A DNA stretch of 64,000 nucleotides, taken from the NCBI RefSeq assembly GCF_009733535.1, contig NZ_SMMI01000012.1:62001-126000 (forward strand), given 5' to 3'. Source of the stretch: Sphingobacterium endophyticum. GTDB taxonomy: Bacteria; Bacteroidota; Bacteroidia; Sphingobacteriales; Sphingobacteriaceae. The notes under the pieces are model-generated. The model worked only from the letters and a program-made list of their open reading frames with translations. It ran no database searches and had not been told where the DNA came from. Of the stretch, positions 1-9,485 are shown piece by piece. How positions within the stretch are numbered: position 1 is the first letter of the stretch; each line of letters begins with the position of its first letter. The position numbers and the translations under genes are program-made.

Positions 1-1343
1 CAAGGGATTCTTCAAAGTTGGGCAACAATTATATTTCTCAGGATGCAGATTGGATTAATTTTGAAGCGACTCTGAGTACAAGTACGGATCAAATTGCTAT
101 TGCACCAGGGTATTTGCAGAAAACTTGGGAAAAGGACGGTAAAAAGTATTTTCATTATAAGATGGATGCCCCAATTCTGAATTTCTATGCTTTTATGTCT
201 GCAAAATACGAGACAAGGAAAGAGAAATATAAGGGGAAAGATTTAGAGATTTACTATCACCAAGGGCATGAATACAATCTTGACAGGATGATGGCCTCCA
301 TGAAGAAAGCTTTGGATTATTATGAATCAAATTATGGTCCATATCAGTTTAATCAGATGCGTATAATTGAATTTCCTTCTTCTATGGGGACATTTGCTCA
401 AGCATTTGCGAATACTGTTCCATTTTCTGAAGGGATTGGATTTATCGCCAAAGTAGACGAAGATGATCCTAATGCCGTAGATTATCCCTATTCTGTCGTA
501 GCTCATGAGTTTGCTCACCAATGGTGGGCGCACCAAGTTATTGGTGCCTATGTTCAGGGAGCAACAATGATGTCCGAATCTCTTTCGGAGTACAGTTCCT
601 TAAAAGTCTTAGAACATACGTATGGTAAGGATCAAATGACTCGTTTTTTAAAAAATGCTTTGGATTCATATTTGTTGGGTAGATCAAGTGAGCAGATCAG
701 AGAAAATCCATTGATGTTCAATGAAAATCAAGGTTATATACATTATAATAAGGGATCATTGGTTATGTATGCGATGAGTGACTTCTTGGGAGAACAAAAA
801 TTTAATGATTTCCTTAAAGCTTATGCGAGTAAAGTCAAATTTCAACTTCCTCCTTATACTACCTCGATAGAATTTGTTGATATGTTAAGACCTGTAGTTC
901 CGGATACCCTTCAATATCTGATTAAAGATCTTTTCGAGACTGTTACACTCTATGATAATCACATCAAGGATGTAAATGTTAAAGAGTTAGACAACGGGAA
1001 ATTTGAGGTTAACATCAATTTCTTGACCTCTAAGTATAGGACCGATGCTTTAGGAAAGAAAAGCTATGAAGATGTAAAAGGAACTTCTTTGGCACATAAA
1101 GATGGTAAAAAGACGGTCAATTCATTGCCTTTAAATGATTATATGGATATCGCTATCTTCGCTGAGCCAATTGAAAAGGAAGGTTATAAAGTCGATAACC
1201 CTTTATATCTTAAACGTATAAAAGTTGATAAGATCAATAACCAGATAAAAGTAATCGTCGATAAAAAGCCTATAGAGGTCGGAATTGATCCCAACTACAA
1301 ACTATTGGATCAAGACTCGAACGATAATCGAAAAAAGATATAG
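1..1343 (+). CDS. M1-family zinc aminopeptidase, C-terminal part (5' end outside window)
   Basis: The reading frame is open to the left edge, so the apparent TTG start at 18 is internal and the gene begins outside the window. The visible 440 residues hold the gluzincin motif HEFAH followed by QWW. A second Glu lies about 19 residues on, in the SESLSEY segment, as in M1 aminopeptidases (zinc ligands His, His, Glu; general base Glu). An aromatic YNKGSLV segment resembles the M1 YxKG region that supplies the catalytic Tyr. These enzymes cut single residues from peptide N-termini. In Bacteroidota this type of domain often sits at the end of a long ABC-2-permease/M1 fusion; that is possible here but the N-terminus cannot be seen. 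No convincing terminator follows the stop. Confidence 0.85.
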   Translation, partial: RDSSKLGNNYISQDADWINFEATLSTSTDQIAIAPGYLQKTWEKDGKKYFHYKMDAPILNFYAFMSAKYETRKEKYKGKDLEIYYHQGHEYNLDRMMASMKKALDYYESNYGPYQFNQMRIIEFPSSMGTFAQAFANTVPFSEGIGFIAKVDEDDPNAVDYPYSVVAHEFAHQWWAHQVIGAYVQGATMMSESLSEYSSLKVLEHTYGKDQMTRFLKNALDSYLLGRSSEQIRENPLMFNENQGYIHYNKGSLVMYAMSDFLGEQKFNDFLKAYASKVKFQLPPYTTSIEFVDMLRPVVPDTLQYLIKDLFETVTLYDNHIKDVNVKELDNGKFEVNINFLTSKYRTDALGKKSYEDVKGTSLAHKDGKKTVNSLPLNDYMDIAIFAEPIEKEGYKVDNPLYLKRIKVDKINNQIKVIVDKKPIEVGIDPNYKLLDQDSNDNRKKI

Positions 1344-1381
1344 AAGCGTATTATTTAACTTTTAGTTAACTTTTCAATAGA

Positions 1382-1389
1382 TATATTTG
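1382..1389 (+). promoter_or_regulatory. Bacteroidota -7 box for the acetyltransferase gene
   Basis: TATATTTG matches TAnnTTTG and ends only 4 bases before the ATG at 1394. Transcription would start at or next to the start codon, so the mRNA is probably leaderless. No clear -33 TTG is seen at the usual spacing. Confidence 0.55.
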
Positions 1390-1393
1390 CAGC

Positions 1394-1846
1394 ATGCAGA
1401 CATCAGATTTCGAAATAATTGAATATTCAGATTCCTATAAGGATCAAGTTTTAAATGTTTGGGAAAAATCAGTACTTGCGACCCACGGTTTTTTAAAACA
1501 AGATGATTTTATAGAAATTAAGGTATTAGTTCATTCCATAGATTTCAATGATTTCCAGGTTTTTTGTCTGCTAAATGAAAATAGAGTATTGGGGTTTATA
1601 GGTGTTGCAGAGAAAAAAGTTGAAATGCTCTTTATTGACCCTGCATACATTGGACAAGGGTTTGGCAAGAAATTATTAAACTTTGCTATCCATGAATTAA
1701 ATGCAAATCTGGTTGACGTAAATGAACAGAATACAAATGCCCTCAAATTTTACCAAAAATTCGGATTTGAAATATTTGAAAAAACGGATAGAGATGAGCA
1801 AGGAAGAGAATATCCTTTATTGAGAATGAGGCTAATCGGAACTTAG
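1394..1846 (+). CDS. GNAT-family N-acetyltransferase
   Basis: This 150-residue protein has the GNAT fold signature. A central strand (VEMLFIDPAYIG) is followed by the acetyl-CoA loop GQGFGKKLL, which fits the Q/RxxGxG/A motif. The C-terminal NTNALKFYQKFGFEIFE segment is typical of the family. Such enzymes move an acetyl group from acetyl-CoA to an amine; the acceptor cannot be read from sequence. The length is normal for a single GNAT domain. The ATG at 1394 is supported by the promoter box immediately upstream, which leaves no room for an earlier start. It appears to be a single-gene unit between the peptidase and an AAA ATPase. Confidence 0.85.
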   Translation: MQTSDFEIIEYSDSYKDQVLNVWEKSVLATHGFLKQDDFIEIKVLVHSIDFNDFQVFCLLNENRVLGFIGVAEKKVEMLFIDPAYIGQGFGKKLLNFAIHELNANLVDVNEQNTNALKFYQKFGFEIFEKTDRDEQGREYPLLRMRLIGT

Positions 1847-1919
1847 TTAAAATATCCGGGAAAATCAATTTCTACTATCTAAGACCCTATTGTTTTCGTA
1901 AACAATTCATTTAATACCT

Positions 1920-1927
1920 TATCTTTG
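1920..1927 (+). promoter_or_regulatory. Bacteroidota -7 box for the AAA ATPase gene
   Basis: TATCTTTG matches TAnnTTTG and lies 23 bases before the ATG at 1951, giving a short normal leader. Confidence 0.5.
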
Positions 1928-1950
1928 GATACAGAAAAGAATTCAATTTT

Positions 1951-2667
1951 ATGAACATTCAGGACCTTATTATTAAGGATAAAGATCAGGTTTTATTAGA
2001 GGATGTATTTTTGAGCTATGAGAATCGGGAAAAAATTGACCAATTAATTAAGGAGCACCTCTATTTGGAAGATTTAAAGCAGTATGGATTGCCTGTGAGT
2101 AATAAGCTCTTGTTATACGGTCATTCAGGCTGTGGAAAAACGACTACCGCTAAGGCTATTGCCAATTCCTTAGGAAAACCCTTGATTATCTTGAATTTAA
2201 GTAATGTAATAAATTCTAGAATTGGTGAGACTTCTCAGAATGTTAAGCAGGTATTTGACCGTGCGTCAAGGGATAAGGGAGTTTTGTTTTTAGATGAATT
2301 TGATCAATTAGGGAAGGCTAGGGGTGATGATGAGAATGATGTAGGAGAGATGAGACGGTTAGTCAATTCGATCATCCAACAAATCGACTATTTACCTGAT
2401 GAAGTTTTATTGATCTGCGCAACAAACCATATTGACATTATTGATTCAGCTTTAATTAGAAGGTTTCAGATTCGCGTTCAATATGATATGCCCGATAATG
2501 ATTCATTAGATCATTACTATGAATCCTTATTGTCGAGGTTTCCTAAAGAATTACATCCTAAGAACAGGCGGTATGGAATTTCATTTGCTGAAGCTAAGGA
2601 TAGTTTATATGCCATAGTTAAATCCAATTTGATCAAGAAATTGGATATGAAAGGCCGCATGTTATAA
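1951..2667 (+). CDS. AAA-family ATPase
   Basis: This 238-residue soluble ATPase has a single AAA module. It shows Walker A GHSGCGKTT (about residue 57), Walker B VLFLDEFDQL, a sensor-1-like ATNHIDIID and an arginine-finger region ALIRRF. The short N-terminal helical part and truncated C-terminal lid resemble small stand-alone bacterial AAA proteins related to the FtsH/SpoVK/cell-division-48 group. No protease or substrate-binding domain is fused, so the substrate is unknown. It ends 14 bases before the convergent antiporter gene with no obvious terminator between them. The start is the first ATG after the promoter at 1920. Confidence 0.8.
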   Translation: MNIQDLIIKDKDQVLLEDVFLSYENREKIDQLIKEHLYLEDLKQYGLPVSNKLLLYGHSGCGKTTTAKAIANSLGKPLIILNLSNVINSRIGETSQNVKQVFDRASRDKGVLFLDEFDQLGKARGDDENDVGEMRRLVNSIIQQIDYLPDEVLLICATNHIDIIDSALIRRFQIRVQYDMPDNDSLDHYYESLLSRFPKELHPKNRRYGISFAEAKDSLYAIVKSNLIKKLDMKGRML

Positions 2668-2681
2668 GTTTAAAATCTCTT

Positions 2682-4007
2682 TTATACTGCCGGATTAATT
2701 TTCTTTTCTTTTCTAAACAAAATAAATAGGAAAGCAACAATTCCCATCAATACAGGGTAGTATAGATATTGCATGACATCTAGCGGTGACATTAAAGGTT
2801 GATTCTTTTCGCTCAGAAGCATGTTAGCTGCAGCCATTGCTGCCAATATTTGAGCTCCATACGGAACCAAACCTTGTATAAAACAAGAAATGGTATCTAA
2901 TATACTTGCAACACGGCTACCATCGAGCTGATTTTCGTCGGAGATATCCTTTGCAATCGGACCAACAATAACAATCGTAATGGTGTTGTTTGCAATAGCA
3001 AGGTTTACTAAACTAACCAGAAATGCGATGCTAAGTTCCGCTCTCTTTTTGGAATTGATTCTTTTTGTAACGGCATGTAAAAGATAGTCGATTCCTCCAT
3101 TCATACGGATGATTCCAACAACGCCACCTATCACAAGGCAAAGAATACTCAATTCAAACATTCCAGCGAAGCCATCATTGATGGATTTTAGGATGGCAAG
3201 AAAATCTATGGATCCCGTAAATAGACCGATTAAAGCAGCACAGATTATTCCGATTCCCAAAGTCCAGATTACGTTCAGACCAATGAGGGCAAGTACAAAA
3301 ACGAGGACATAAGGGAGGATTTTTATGATTTCATAAGTTCCAACGTTCAGGTCTTGCGCATTTTGAAGCATTTGAAATCCAAGTATGGCATAAATTATCA
3401 TGACCAAAATGGCTACTGGCAGAACCATTTTAAAGTTTACTTTGAACTTTTCTTTCATGCCTACTCCCTGAGTTCTAGTCGCTGCAATTGTTGTATCCGA
3501 TATAAATGAGAGGTTGTCCCCAAACATGGATCCGCCAATAACTGCTGCCAAGGCAATGGCCATAATCCCCGGGATATTCTCCTCCAGACCAACAGCAATA
3601 GGAGCTAGGGCAACTATTGTACCTACAGATGTACCTAAAGAAGTTGATATAAAACAGGAAACCAAGAATAGTCCCGATATAATAAATTGCGGAGGAATGT
3701 AAGTTAGCGCAAAGTTAATCGTTGAGGAAATTGCTCCGATATTTTTAGAAAGCTCGCCAAAAGCGCCAGCCAGCAAAAATATAAGAATCATGATGAGAAT
3801 GTTTTCATCACCGGCACCTTTTGCAAAACTTGATAATTTTTCTTTAAAAGGCTTTTTGGGGAATTGAAGGAAAGCAATGAATAGAGAGATCATGAAGACC
3901 ACCAAAACCGGTAGGGCATAGAAATCGCCGAGCATATACGATCCAGCGAAGTATATGACAACAAAAAGAATGAGTGGTAATAAGGCCCAGATATTGCCTT
4001 TATTCAT
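2682..4007 (-). CDS. NhaC-family Na+/H+ antiporter
   Basis: This is a 441-residue inner-membrane protein with about 11-12 hydrophobic segments and two inverted halves. Conserved patches such as ISTSLGTSVGTIVALAPI and GGSMFGDNLSFISDTTIAAT are characteristic of the NhaC branch of the ion transporter superfamily. Homologues exchange cytoplasmic Na+ for external H+, or in some cases carry organic ions such as malate/lactate or amines, so the exact substrate is unproven. The C-terminus ends in a basic KEKK tail. It is a monocistronic minus-strand gene, convergent with the AAA ATPase. Confidence 0.85.
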   Translation of the reverse strand: MNKGNIWALLPLILFVVIYFAGSYMLGDFYALPVLVVFMISLFIAFLQFPKKPFKEKLSSFAKGAGDENILIMILIFLLAGAFGELSKNIGAISSTINFALTYIPPQFIISGLFLVSCFISTSLGTSVGTIVALAPIAVGLEENIPGIMAIALAAVIGGSMFGDNLSFISDTTIAATRTQGVGMKEKFKVNFKMVLPVAILVMIIYAILGFQMLQNAQDLNVGTYEIIKILPYVLVFVLALIGLNVIWTLGIGIICAALIGLFTGSIDFLAILKSINDGFAGMFELSILCLVIGGVVGIIRMNGGIDYLLHAVTKRINSKKRAELSIAFLVSLVNLAIANNTITIVIVGPIAKDISDENQLDGSRVASILDTISCFIQGLVPYGAQILAAMAAANMLLSEKNQPLMSPLDVMQYLYYPVLMGIVAFLFILFRKEKKINPAV

Positions 4008-4208
4008 AAGCTTAGTTTAATGATTTTTTTCAAAAATAGGATATTATTCATAAAGTCAGGTAGTTCAAGGTTCTGATTTAATTAGGATTCATCGTCAAAA
4101 TCAATTTTAAATGACTTTAAAATCTGATTTTCAATTTCTTAATGCTTTGCAATAAGAAATTATATGTACCTTTAATATAATCACCAGAATAAACATAAAG
4201 CAATAAAA

Positions 4209-4298
4209 ATGAAAAGAACCCCATTGACAACTTTAATTCTGTTGTTATTAGTGGCATTTGTTTTAGTTTTTGCTACTACCTGCTTCGGGATTCATTAA
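4209..4298 (+). CDS. 29-residue single-pass membrane peptide (putative)
   Basis: ATG at 4209 opens a 29-codon frame ending at TAA 4296-4298. The peptide has a short basic N-terminus (MKRTP), then a run of Leu, Val, Ala and Phe long enough to cross a membrane once, then TTCFGIH. The stop codon lies directly against a perfect terminator hairpin (4299-4338). Upstream, TACCTTTA near 4166 is a near match to a -7 box. A tidy unit of promoter-like box, short frame and terminator in an otherwise empty gap suggests a real small gene, but no family is recognised. It could instead be a small RNA whose frame is accidental. Confidence 0.5.
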   Translation: MKRTPLTTLILLLLVAFVLVFATTCFGIH

Positions 4299-4338
4299 AA
4301 AAAGCGAGGCTTAATTGAAAAATTAAGCCTCGCTTTTT
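4299..4338. terminator. Perfect bidirectional terminator
   Basis: An 18-bp perfect stem (AAAAAGCGAGGCTTAATT at 4299-4316 with 4321-4338) is closed by a GAAA loop. It has A-runs and T-runs on both flanks, so it can stop transcription of the small peptide gene from the left and of the symporter gene from the right. Confidence 0.9.
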
Positions 4339-4344
4339 AATATC

Positions 4345-5796
4345 TTATTCCGATTTATTTTCCCAGAAATCGGCATTTTTAATTCCTATTGCTTTCGGAT
4401 CAAAGTCAGGATCTTGAATACCTTGCTTCCTTTTCGATTTATAGTCTTTCCAAACTTTCATGGCAGTTTTGCTAAGGAGTAAGATAGCGATAATATTGGT
4501 CCATGCCATTAATCCGACACCTATATCTCCAATTGCCCAAGCTGTGTCTGCAGTTCTGATTGTTCCAAAATATACGGTACTTAAAAAGATAATTTTAAAG
4601 ATCCATCCAATAATTTTTCTTGTTTTTTCATTTTTCACCAAATATGCGATGTTGGTATCGGCATAATAGAAATAAGCCATAATCGTTGTAAAAGCAAAGA
4701 AAAATAAGGCAATAGCAACGAATCCATTTCCAAAACCTGGAAAATGATGGGATACTGCGGCTTGCGTAAAACCATTATAGTCTACACCCGGCAGGTTTTC
4801 AACCAACAAGGTGGTTGGTTTTCCTGCAGCATCAACTTCTGTTACATTATACATTCCTGTAAATAATATCATTAGCGCAGTAGCGGTACAGACAAACAAG
4901 GTGTCAACATAAACTGAAAAAGCTTGTACTAATCCTTGTTGAGCAGGGTGAGAAACTTCTGCAGCTGCGGCTGCATGTGGGGCGGTTCCTTGTCCGGCCT
5001 CATTCGAATAAATACCTCTTTTTACCCCCCATGCGATGGCCATACCAATGATACCTCCAAAAGTAGCATTGAAGCTAAAGGCACTGCTAAAGATCAGGCT
5101 AAATACTTCAGGAATCTGTTGATAATTCATTGCAATGATTACTAAGGTCATTAAGATATATCCTCCCGCCATAAAAGGAACTACAAATTCTGCAACAGAG
5201 CCCAAACGCTTGACACCACCAAAAATAATCAGGATTAAAAGGACTACGATACCTATACCAGTATAATTAGTGGGAATTTCATAAGCATTGAATGCGGAAG
5301 AAGCGATAGCGTTACTTTGTACGCCAGGAAGGAGCAAGCCAGCACTGATAATGGTCAAAACAGCAAATATGGCTGCGTACCATTTTACTCCTAATCCTTT
5401 TTCAATATAATAAGCTGGTCCACCTCTGAACTCATTGCCTTCTTTTTGTTTATAGACTTGCCCTAAGGTCGCTTCCACGAAAGCCGATGCAGATCCTAAA
5501 AATGCTATTGCCCACATCCAGAATACGGCTCCAGGTCCTCCATAAAAAATTGCAGTAGCCACACCTATAATATTTCCTGTTCCCACGCGGCCAGAGATGG
5601 CCAATGCAAATGCCTGAAATGAAGATATCCCTTCATCGCCTTTCTTCTTAGCGAATAGAAGTTTCAACATATCTTTCAAATAAGCCACCTGAAGGAATCC
5701 TGTACGGAAAGAAAAGTAAAGTCCTGTGCATAAGCACAAATAAATAAAAACATCACTCCAAACTAGATTGGAGATCGAGGAGATTATATTATCCAT
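4345..5796 (-). CDS. Alanine/glycine:cation symporter (AGCS family)
   Basis: This 483-residue inner-membrane transporter has about 11 membrane segments. It carries family hallmarks: the ISGRVGTGNIIGVATAI segment near residue 67, GGPAYYIEKGLG, and the GIYSNEAGQGTAPHAAAAAE signature. Members take up alanine or glycine together with Na+ (or H+). Length and layout match full family members. It is transcribed alone on the minus strand and shares the bidirectional terminator at 4299-4338 with the small peptide gene. The start ATG at 5796 puts the first helix at the expected distance. Confidence 0.9.
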   Translation of the reverse strand: MDNIISSISNLVWSDVFIYLCLCTGLYFSFRTGFLQVAYLKDMLKLLFAKKKGDEGISSFQAFALAISGRVGTGNIIGVATAIFYGGPGAVFWMWAIAFLGSASAFVEATLGQVYKQKEGNEFRGGPAYYIEKGLGVKWYAAIFAVLTIISAGLLLPGVQSNAIASSAFNAYEIPTNYTGIGIVVLLILIIFGGVKRLGSVAEFVVPFMAGGYILMTLVIIAMNYQQIPEVFSLIFSSAFSFNATFGGIIGMAIAWGVKRGIYSNEAGQGTAPHAAAAAEVSHPAQQGLVQAFSVYVDTLFVCTATALMILFTGMYNVTEVDAAGKPTTLLVENLPGVDYNGFTQAAVSHHFPGFGNGFVAIALFFFAFTTIMAYFYYADTNIAYLVKNEKTRKIIGWIFKIIFLSTVYFGTIRTADTAWAIGDIGVGLMAWTNIIAILLLSKTAMKVWKDYKSKRKQGIQDPDFDPKAIGIKNADFWENKSE

Positions 5797-6003
5797 TAAT
5801 TTGGTTTAAATAGTTATTTACCATTAATAATGCCGTAAAGAAAAGGTTTTTTTTATAAAAAGTCATAAAATAATTCCAGATTAGAATGGAACAATTAATG
5901 AAATCCTAATTAAAATTTAAGTAACTAAAGTCAAGAATAATTGATTTTAAACTTGGATATATCGATTTCATACATCTAATTTGTGTTTTATTACACATTA
6001 ATT

Positions 6004-6960
6004 ATGAAACATCTTTTCAAACTCTCTCTGGCTGGGATTATTTTGCTTCAGCTATGCTCATGCCGTTCTGTTAAGAATATGGAGATCAGAGATTTATTGC
6101 ATCATAGCAATTGTAATCAACAGAATGTTTATGATTATACCTTAGATAGTCTGCCGATTCCATTACATGAGCAGCAGGTTTCACCTATAATTTCGCAGAA
6201 ACTAAGTTTTAACAGTTTAAATATGGCCAATGCCATCGGGATATTGAAGCTAGTCACGAGATTTGCAGAATTAAGACAGAATCCTAAAGGGGAAGATGAT
6301 TTAAAATACCGTTTAGAATTACTTGAGCTAAAACAGATTATTGATCAGAAAATCAATACTTCATCATTAGAAATTTCAGCTATTTCCTCGGAAATGGATT
6401 GCGAAGAGGAGCGGACTAGCCAGGTAGCTAATTACCTGGAAGGAAAGATAAGGGAGAGAGAATCAAAGTTAACTATTGGTGCCATTGTTGTCGGCGCTTT
6501 GGGCGCAATCCTGACTGAAGGGGTGATCAAAGAAGAAAAAGCAAGTCATGTGGTTGGTATTTCTACAGGTGTTGCCGAAGCTACTTTTGGGGTAATGATG
6601 CTGCTTAATGATGAAAACACGGAATTTTACCATAAAAGGAATGCTTTGCGAGATGTATGGTTTGGTTCAGAAACCTCCAAGAATTTCCCGGCGGCAGTGT
6701 GGTATTACCTGAATTATTCAAATCCTGAGAATGGTATAAAGACATCATTGAGAGAGCAAATCATCCAAAAGTGGAAGAGTTTTGGGCAGATCAATAAGTC
6801 CTCAGAAGAAGAGTTGTTACAATTATATTTTGGTGAGGGAGGAAAATACACAAGTGAGCAGTTGGATAACCGCGCAGATATGTATGATCAATTGGAATCC
6901 AATATAAATTTGATGAAGCAAGATTTAAAGGCGCTATCCTCAGAATTGGAGAAATTGTAA
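6004..6960 (+). CDS. Putative lipoprotein with glycine-rich hydrophobic hairpin
   Basis: I do not recognise the family. From ATG 6004 the 318-residue product starts with a signal peptide, MKHLFKLSLAGIILLQLCSC, whose lipobox LCSC suggests lipid attachment. An upstream GTG at 5983 would spoil the signal peptide and is rejected. The middle (roughly residues 150-200) holds two Gly/Ala-rich hydrophobic stretches, LTIGAIVVGALGAILTEGV and VVGISTGVAEATFGVMMLL, like a glycine-zipper hairpin. The flanks are helical and charged, and the end (DQLESNINLMKQDLKALSSE) is coiled-coil-like. An envelope-associated role is inferred. It is convergent with a PEGA-type lipoprotein gene. Confidence 0.65.
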   Translation: MKHLFKLSLAGIILLQLCSCRSVKNMEIRDLLHHSNCNQQNVYDYTLDSLPIPLHEQQVSPIISQKLSFNSLNMANAIGILKLVTRFAELRQNPKGEDDLKYRLELLELKQIIDQKINTSSLEISAISSEMDCEEERTSQVANYLEGKIRERESKLTIGAIVVGALGAILTEGVIKEEKASHVVGISTGVAEATFGVMMLLNDENTEFYHKRNALRDVWFGSETSKNFPAAVWYYLNYSNPENGIKTSLREQIIQKWKSFGQINKSSEEELLQLYFGEGGKYTSEQLDNRADMYDQLESNINLMKQDLKALSSELEKL

Positions 6961-6962
6961 CA

Positions 6963-6992
6963 TAGATTCCAGTCTAAAAAAGCTGGAATCTA
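6963..6992. terminator. Inverted repeat between convergent genes
   Basis: TAGATTCCAG at 6963-6972 pairs perfectly with CTGGAATCTA at 6983-6992. It lies just after the stop of the lipoprotein gene. No good T-run follows on either strand, so it is a weak terminator candidate. Confidence 0.45.
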
Positions 6993-7015
6993 CACATGGC
7001 TTTCTTTGCAGTAAT

Positions 7016-7396
7016 TTATAACTGCTGATTATCAGGTTTAAGATTTATATCATAGAATACCGGGTCAAATTTCATCATTGCGCCGGTAGCAGCATCCACA
7101 ATAAACCCAGGTAGGAATAACACATTTACGATAGAAACCATGTTAAAGGTGGTTGATAAGGTAAAATCATGTTTTTTATAACCTTCTTTTGATAAGGTTA
7201 TCACCTGTCCATTAAATCCTTTTTTAAGCTCGATGTTGGCCGGGGATGTACCTCTTTCAACACCATTTACCTCAATTAATGCTCCACTTGGATTGGATTT
7301 AATCAGGACAGACTGTCTTTGTCCTGTAAAAATCGTTGCGCATGAGGTCGTGAACATTAGAACTGAAGCTAGTGCAAATGAAATTTTTGTTTTCAT
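7016..7396 (-). CDS. Small PEGA-like lipoprotein
   Basis: This is a 126-residue exported protein. The signal peptide MKTKISFALASVLMFTTSC has a lipobox ending in Cys 19. The mature part contains a PEGA-like strand set (IKSNPSGALIEVNGVERGTSP, then ITLSKEGYKKHDF). PEGA domains are small beta-sandwich surface modules of unclear function. A hydrophobic FNMVSIVNVLFLPGFIVDAATGAM segment follows; a region like this occurs in many short Bacteroidota PEGA lipoproteins. It is convergent with the other lipoprotein gene. Function is unknown. Confidence 0.75.
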   Translation of the reverse strand: MKTKISFALASVLMFTTSCATIFTGQRQSVLIKSNPSGALIEVNGVERGTSPANIELKKGFNGQVITLSKEGYKKHDFTLSTTFNMVSIVNVLFLPGFIVDAATGAMMKFDPVFYDINLKPDNQQL

Positions 7397-7617
7397 GAAA
7401 TAATAATTGATAAAGTTAAATTTTTAAGTACGACAGTTAAAATTCGCTACGGTTTAATGGAGATTTCGAATTTTTTTTAATTTTTTAACTCGTAGTTGTG
7501 TATTTAGAACTTAACACCATGGAATTGAGTTTTTTAAACGCATTTATTTTGGTCAATAAAAATTAAAATAGTTAATAAAATGGGTCGGTTTATAGCTGTA
7601 AAAAACTGAATAAATAA

Positions 7618-9258
<1,641 letters not shown>

Positions 9259-9281
9259 GGTACTATATAAATTCATGGGAA

Positions 9282-9310
9282 GGGGCTGAAGTTTTTCAGC
9301 TCCTTTTTTT
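9282..9310 (+). terminator. Terminator of the ABC-F gene
   Basis: GGGGCTGAA at 9282-9290 pairs with TTCAGCTCC at 9295-9303 (one G-T pair), followed by T7. Confidence 0.85.
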
Positions 9311-9485
9311 ATTTAATAATTTTTGGATTAAGGCTTCCTGAAACTAGAATATAAACGTATCAAAAATATTATGCGTATAATCATAATAATTTGCGGATAG
9401 TTTGTTATATTAGGTTGCTAAATAGAATAAGCAAAGATTATTCTAACATTTTAAACCGAATTTAAAATCATCATCACAAGAGTTT

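Noticed and set aside
5983..6003. Longer GTG start of the lipoprotein gene
   Set aside because: It adds seven residues before a perfect lipoprotein signal that begins at ATG 6004.
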